From: Desulfobacteraceae bacterium
GTDB lineage: Bacteria > Desulfobacterota > Desulfobacteria > Desulfobacterales > Desulfobacteraceae
NCBI GenBank assembly: GCA_015486915.1
Contig: WFQS01000524.1
Location: 1 to 12,103, forward strand
DNA: 12,103 bases
Direction: 5' to 3'
Shown: positions 8,297 to 12,103 of the stretch, in pieces
How the letters are laid out: each line of letters starts with the position of its first letter
Position numbering within the stretch: the stretch's first letter is position 1
Notes under the pieces: model-generated
What the model saw: only the letters and a program-made list of their open reading frames with translations
Database searches by the model: none
Told to the model about the DNA's origin: nothing
Position numbers and translations under genes: made by a program

Positions 8297-9511
8297 TCAT
8301 TCCCCACTGCGGACAAGGCGGAAAAATACCACAATTGCCATCAATTCCATGAAAACAACAAATACAAACACGGCAGGAAGGGATAAATCGTATAAAAATC
8401 CCATTAAAGTACACCCGATAAACCAGGCTCCACCATAAATTGTATTAAATATCCCGTAGGCCGTACCCCTGTGATCAAGTGAAGTTAAATCTGCAATTGC
8501 AGCCCGCATGATAGTTTCGTGAATGCCCATTACAGAGCCCCATAGAACGGCGCTTATCAGTGCAGGAATGAAACTTGAGGAAAAAGCAAAAAACGGAATA
8601 AAAACTGTCAGTAATGGGATGGTTATAAGTGACTTCAGCCCAATTTTATCGTATGTTCTGCCGATTATCAAAGCGACAAGCGCATCCACTCCCATGGCAA
8701 TTGCATAGAGAATCGGGATAAGACTGTCGGAAACAACTCCATGAATTTTAAAGTGGTATGAAATAATCTGAAAACTGGCAAACCCTGCCACACTTAAAAA
8801 GGTAAAAAGAGAATAAATCCAGAACACTTTTGATAATTTTTCTCTGTCCTGTTTCCCCTTTTGCTGCTTTTCATTTTCGCAATTATCATCAATTTCAAGA
8901 TCTGCAGGAGACGGGACTTTTTTCCTTGCCACCAAAAGAATTGCAACGCAGAGCAGAGCCGGAATCCACAAAATGGCAAATCCGGTATGATACCCGCCTT
9001 TTAAAATAAATACCGCTGAAAAAATCAAAGGGCCGATGATGGCTCCGATCTGATCCAGTGCCTCGTGAAGACCGAAACCAAAGCCCCTGCCCACTTTTTT
9101 TGTGGCATGCGACAGGATCGCATCCCTTGCCGGGGTCCTTATGCCCTTTCCCATTCGTTCGATAATAATAAAAACTGCAGCAAACTGCCAGGCATTTGTG
9201 AATGCAAGACAGGGAATTGATATCAGCATACCATAGCCCAATATGGTAATTGGCCAGTACGCCTTTGTGCGGTCGGAAAAATAACCTGCAGCAAGCCGCA
9301 GGCTGTATCCTATAAACTCACCTGCCCCTGCAACAAATCCCACCATGCCGGCGCCTGCACCGAGAACGGCAAGATAAGGCCCTGTTATGCTTCTCGCACC
9401 TTCATAGGTTACATCTCCGAAAAGGCTTACAATCCCCATGAGAACAATAAAATAAAGCGCTTTTTTTCTGGCATCTCCAGTTTCTTTGACGTCTTTTTTT
9501 TTAATGTCCAT
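8297..9511 (-). CDS. Major facilitator superfamily (MFS) transporter
   Basis: A 404-residue inner-membrane secondary transporter, the usual length for a 12-TM MFS protein. Hydrophobic segments fall into two groups of about six, separated by a charged loop at about 198-228 rich in Lys, Glu and Gln. Loop 2-3 carries a motif A-like GYFSDRTKAYWP (about 76-87), with an echo in the second half (GRTYDKIGLKS, about 284-294). GKGIRTPARDAILS (about 121-134) is a signature seen in one group of bacterial MFS proteins of mostly unknown substrate. Substrate and direction cannot be read from the sequence; drug or metabolite efflux is one possibility. The start at 9511 has GGGAGGG at 9523-9517, five bases upstream. 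The C-terminus (LVRSGE) ends one base before the four-module Cys protein, so the pair is almost certainly one transcript with translational coupling. Confidence 0.92.
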   Translation of the reverse strand: MDIKKKDVKETGDARKKALYFIVLMGIVSLFGDVTYEGARSITGPYLAVLGAGAGMVGFVAGAGEFIGYSLRLAAGYFSDRTKAYWPITILGYGMLISIPCLAFTNAWQFAAVFIIIERMGKGIRTPARDAILSHATKKVGRGFGFGLHEALDQIGAIIGPLIFSAVFILKGGYHTGFAILWIPALLCVAILLVARKKVPSPADLEIDDNCENEKQQKGKQDREKLSKVFWIYSLFTFLSVAGFASFQIISYHFKIHGVVSDSLIPILYAIAMGVDALVALIIGRTYDKIGLKSLITIPLLTVFIPFFAFSSSFIPALISAVLWGSVMGIHETIMRAAIADLTSLDHRGTAYGIFNTIYGGAWFIGCTLMGFLYDLSLPAVFVFVVFMELMAIVVFFRLVRSGE

Positions 9512-9755
9512 TCCTGCCCTCCCTCTGTTTCTTCAAATTATTTTTATAAGACTTGTAAGTGATTCTCCTTTTGTTTTTTATCAAATTCATTACATACGGA
9601 ATAATGCCTGTTTCCCACGGGTAAACAGTTCAGTGTAAAACGACCTGCTTAACAATTCCCGTGCAAACAGTTTCATACAGCGGCTGCGGCAAAAACTCAA
9701 ATATGAATTAATCTGTCCTTTCTAAATACGTCCTTTCTGCTATACCATTTTTCTG
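9512..9755. other. Intergenic region between hyfB-like gene and MFS gene
   Basis: A 244-base gap with no open frame I would call a gene. It holds the MFS ribosome binding site, a 16-base tandem duplication at the hyfB end, and an imperfect hairpin at 9608-9628 (CTGTTT...AAACAG) with no T-run after it. Two similar segments, TTCCC...AAACAGTT, lie at 9612-9630 and 9656-9672 and may be a regulator site pair. An MFS promoter should lie here, but I could not pick a convincing -35/-10 pair. No clear terminator for hyfB is seen. Confidence 0.5.
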
Positions 9756-9765
9756 CTATACCATT
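9734..9765. repeat. Exact 16-base tandem duplication across the hyfB stop codon
   Basis: TTTCTGCTATACCATT occurs twice in a row, at 9734-9749 and 9750-9765. The hyfB TAG stop (9758-9756) lies in the gene-proximal copy, so the second copy only lengthens the 3' untranslated part. The perfect identity fits recent replication slippage. Confidence 0.9.
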
Positions 9766-11900
9766 ACCTGAATCAACAGTACAAGTATTAATGCCGTCAT
9801 CACATAGGCGGCATATGCATTTACACGGCCTGAATGCATTCGTCCAAGTCTGTTTGCAATGTATCTGCCGACAAGAATAACGGGTCTTCCGATCAAACGG
9901 TCAAGAAGATGGGGCTCTTTTCTTTCCTTTCTTATAGCGCTCCTGAAATGCTGGTGTATGGTATCCCTTGCATTATCAATCCGGACAGGCCGGAAAATTC
10001 CATTGAATATAACCCGTACTGGATTTGAAAATCCCGTTGCCGTATAGGTCATCTCAGGAAGAAAATTTCTTACGCCTCCACTCCACGCTGGCCTGCGCTC
10101 AACCTTTCTGTTTGATGTGAAAAAACGGATTATGATGAATCCGCCTCCGAGAAGCAGGACAAGAACAGCCAGGGTGTAGGACGGCGACATGGCAAAAATT
10201 ACGGGATTCCTCTTTTTCCCGCGGTGCATGATCACAAGGCCGCGTCCGGGAATAACATCGCTTCCAACCTGGGCTCCAAGTTTATGAAAATCGGAGACAA
10301 AGGCCTTTGAAAATTTTGAATTCCCCCTGCCCACGGTGAAAAAAGGAGGCACAAGCTGGTCAATTGAGCTTTCGTGTACATATGGTTTTACCACATTATC
10401 CATCACTGGAATCACATAGGTTGGCAGGACACCGAGCAGGAAACATGCAATGGATAAAATACCCATGGGAATTATCATGGACAGCCGCGCCTTATGTGCT
10501 GATTCAGCTTTTTCTGTTCTTGCTTTTCCCAAAAAATTCATGGCAAAGGCCTTTGCAAAACAAGTCACTGCAAGGGCTGCTGTAAGTGCAAGACCGGCAC
10601 CGCAAAGGGCAAAAATTATTTTTATCCCCCTTGAGGAGAGAACCGCACATTGAAGCATGGTCTGGAGGGTCAGCCATTCACTGACAAAACCATTAAAAGG
10701 AGGCAGGGCTGCAATTGAAAGCACACCGATGAGGAAGAAAAAGGAAATCCAGGGCATTTTCCTGATCAGCCCGCCCATTTTATCCATATTCCTGCTGCCT
10801 GTCCTATGTTCAACCACCCCTGCTCCAAGGAACAAAAGAGATTTATAGACCGAATGATTTGTCATGTGGTACAGGGCTGCTATAAAAGCAAGGCCTGCAA
10901 GCATTGGATGGCTGGTTGACATAAACACAAATCCTGCACCAAGTCCCGCCGTTATGATGCCCGTATTTTCAACGGAACTGTGGGCCAGCATTTTTTTCAT
11001 GTCATTTTCCGGCGTGGCGTAAAGGATACCGACAAGTGCAGACAGGGTGCCGATTATCATAATTATTATTCCCTCGCCCGCATCTCTTATGGGAAGAATA
11101 TCACAGTTAATTCTCAAAATACCGTATAAACCAAGGTTTGAAGCCGTTACAAAAAGGGCGGAAATATTTGCAGGAGCGGCAGGATATGCACGATGTACCC
11201 AGTTATTCACCGGTACAAGACCTGCTTTTACCCCGAATCCGAAAAAGGAAAGCAGAAAAACCGCCCACAAGGCAGCACTGCCGAGATTTCCGGCATCAGC
11301 CCGTAAAGCTGCAAAACCGATGTCCCCGGTTACCCCTGCAATAATTAAAAAACCAGCCAGGGCAGCAAGGGTCCCGGCCTCGCTCATCAGCAGCATGGTA
11401 AGCCCTGCACTAATGTTTTTCTTATTTTCATGCTCAAAGTTAACCAGGAGATAGCACAGGATAGACATCATCTCCCATCCGATGAAAAAAGAAAAAAGAT
11501 CCCCTGCAATAAGGGTTATCACAATGGAAACAAAAAAAAGATGATACATAACGGAAAATGCTTTAAGGCTGTAATCCGTATGGAGATATTTCTTCAGATA
11601 TTCCGCTGAAAAAATTGATACAGGCAGAAAGACAAGTCCGGTTATGGCAAGAAACAGGGCAGAAAGCCTGTCAATCTCAATGGTAAGTTTTCCAAACGGA
11701 GCAAGCGTCCATAAATGTGCGGCAAAATGGGTGCCTGAAATAAGAATCGTAATGCCAAGCCAGAAAATACTTATGGATGCAAAAATTGCCGTAATGGAGC
11801 AGAACAGAGGATTTTTTTCTTCAGAAACTGCAATTCCCGTCAGGACACCCAAAGCACAAAACATAAAAAAAATTATTAAAAAAGATTCTGAGTGTATCAT
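9756..11900 (-). CDS. hyfB: HyfB-like proton-conducting membrane subunit (hydrogenase-4/complex I-related)
   Basis: A 714-residue polytopic inner-membrane protein of the NuoL/NuoM/MrpD antiporter-like family, in which subunits move protons or sodium ions driven by an attached redox module. Visible family landmarks are the GWEMMSILCYLL helix with E143, GVKAGLVPVNNWVHRAYPAAPANISALF-region residues K225 and H236, the broken-helix MKKMLAHSS with K303 and H307, YHMTNHSVYKSLLFL with H345 and K353, and NGFVSEW with E408. These polar residues form the half-channels in the family. The C-terminal part (about 600-640), with PAWSGG and EMTYTATGFSNPVR, is typical of HyfB rather than NuoL. The length is slightly above the usual HyfB (about 670), with extra sequence around 500-560. 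The start overlaps the stop of the preceding gene (ATGA), indicating a translationally coupled operon. It is the last gene of its block: the MFS gene follows after 244 bases. Partner subunits are not in view, so hydrogenase, formate-linked or hydrogenase-related complexes all remain possible. Confidence 0.9.
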   Translation of the reverse strand: MIHSESFLIIFFMFCALGVLTGIAVSEEKNPLFCSITAIFASISIFWLGITILISGTHFAAHLWTLAPFGKLTIEIDRLSALFLAITGLVFLPVSIFSAEYLKKYLHTDYSLKAFSVMYHLFFVSIVITLIAGDLFSFFIGWEMMSILCYLLVNFEHENKKNISAGLTMLLMSEAGTLAALAGFLIIAGVTGDIGFAALRADAGNLGSAALWAVFLLSFFGFGVKAGLVPVNNWVHRAYPAAPANISALFVTASNLGLYGILRINCDILPIRDAGEGIIIMIIGTLSALVGILYATPENDMKKMLAHSSVENTGIITAGLGAGFVFMSTSHPMLAGLAFIAALYHMTNHSVYKSLLFLGAGVVEHRTGSRNMDKMGGLIRKMPWISFFFLIGVLSIAALPPFNGFVSEWLTLQTMLQCAVLSSRGIKIIFALCGAGLALTAALAVTCFAKAFAMNFLGKARTEKAESAHKARLSMIIPMGILSIACFLLGVLPTYVIPVMDNVVKPYVHESSIDQLVPPFFTVGRGNSKFSKAFVSDFHKLGAQVGSDVIPGRGLVIMHRGKKRNPVIFAMSPSYTLAVLVLLLGGGFIIIRFFTSNRKVERRPAWSGGVRNFLPEMTYTATGFSNPVRVIFNGIFRPVRIDNARDTIHQHFRSAIRKERKEPHLLDRLIGRPVILVGRYIANRLGRMHSGRVNAYAAYVMTALILVLLIQVMV

Positions 11901-12103
11901 TTTATATTTTTCCCCTTTTCTGACATCTTCGTTCCCTGTCCTGCTTTATTTTTCTTCTGTCCTGTTTTATTTTCTTTTTGTTCTGCTATCATTTTTCCCT
12001 TATCCGCTATCATTTTCTCAAGTCCGGATATTGTTTTCTCCTGTCCCGGTATTTTTTTCAGTCTGCCTGAAGCAAGGAGAAGGGCGTGGATAATGGCAAG
12101 TGG
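11897..12103 (-). CDS. C-terminal 68 residues of an unidentified gene with Lys-rich tail
   Basis: An open frame enters from the window edge and ends at TGA 11899-11897, overlapping the hyfB ATG by four bases. The first visible residues (PLAIIHALLLASG) are hydrophobic and could be the end of a membrane helix. They are followed by a strongly basic, low-complexity tail rich in Lys, Gln and Gly, containing the heptad-like pairs KMIADKG/KMIAEQK and ENKTGQK/KNKAGQG. Given the tight overlap, this is probably another membrane subunit of the same Hyf-type complex with a cytoplasmic tail, but too little is visible to name it. The repeated tail is likely a lineage-specific extension. Confidence 0.7.
   Translation of the reverse strand, partial: PLAIIHALLLASGRLKKIPGQEKTISGLEKMIADKGKMIAEQKENKTGQKKNKAGQGTKMSEKGKNIK
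11937..12026. repeat. Two pairs of imperfect 21-base repeats in the Lys-rich tail
   Basis: Units at 11937-11957 and 11958-11978 both start TGTCCTG.TTTATTTT, and units at 11985-12005 and 12006-12026 both start GCTATCATTTT. Each pair has a period of 21 bases, exactly seven codons, so changes in copy number would keep the frame open through to the ATGA junction with hyfB. Confidence 0.7.

Noticed and set aside
8296..8334. Start 13 codons upstream for the four-module Cys protein
   Set aside because: It would overlap the end of the MFS gene and has a poorer ribosome site than the ATG one base after the MFS stop.
9676..9690. GC-rich CAGCGGCTGCGGC as a terminator for hyfB
   Set aside because: It is mostly a direct repeat of GCGGC rather than a stable stem, so no rho-independent terminator is claimed.
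11047..11454. 135-codon open frame on the plus strand
   Set aside because: It lies entirely antisense within the conserved core of hyfB and has no recognisable domain or ribosome binding site.
11644..12093. 149-codon open frame on the plus strand
   Set aside because: It is antisense to the start of hyfB and to the Lys-rich tail. Its Phe/Ser/Leu-rich end is simply the complement of that repeat tail, with no domain signature.

Overview
All genes in this window read on the minus strand, so transcription runs from high to low coordinates. The DNA is AT-rich, with many A/T runs. The gene content is two large sensor kinases, a branched-chain-amino-acid-type periplasmic binding protein and a Hyf-type proton-pumping subunit. 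I infer a Gram-negative anaerobe of the Desulfobacterota (Desulfobacterales-like). No rRNA or marker gene is present, so this is inference from style and content only.

The window holds three transcriptional blocks. Block 1 (12103 to 9756) has the Lys-rich C-terminal end of an unidentified gene. It overlaps by an ATGA a hyfB-like gene for a NuoL/MrpD-type membrane subunit of a hydrogenase-4/complex-I-related machine. Block 2 (9511 to 6820) has a 12-TM major facilitator transporter followed, one base after its stop codon, by a 491-residue protein. That protein carries four evenly built CPxC...CxxH modules and looks like a multi-site zinc-binding (DUF6062-like) protein. Block 3 (6569 to 1) has a secreted protein made of two fused Peripla_BP_6 (LivJ-type) binding domains. 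It is followed by a hybrid histidine kinase with HAMP, HisKA, HATPase and receiver domains, and then a multi-TM, four-PAS kinase whose catalytic part lies beyond base 1.

Block 3 has no permease, ATPase or DNA-binding response regulator within view. The simplest reading is that the double binding protein is a ligand sensor feeding the membrane kinases rather than a transporter component. Immediately upstream of it, in the same frame, is the decayed C-terminal end of another binding domain of the same kind. This suggests repeated tandem duplication and loss of these domains here.

The two gaps between blocks (244 and 250 bases) hold no convincing extra gene. They contain small inverted and direct repeats, the binding-protein relic and one weak promoter candidate. 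I see no tRNA, rRNA, CRISPR array, insertion sequence or clear rho-independent terminator.
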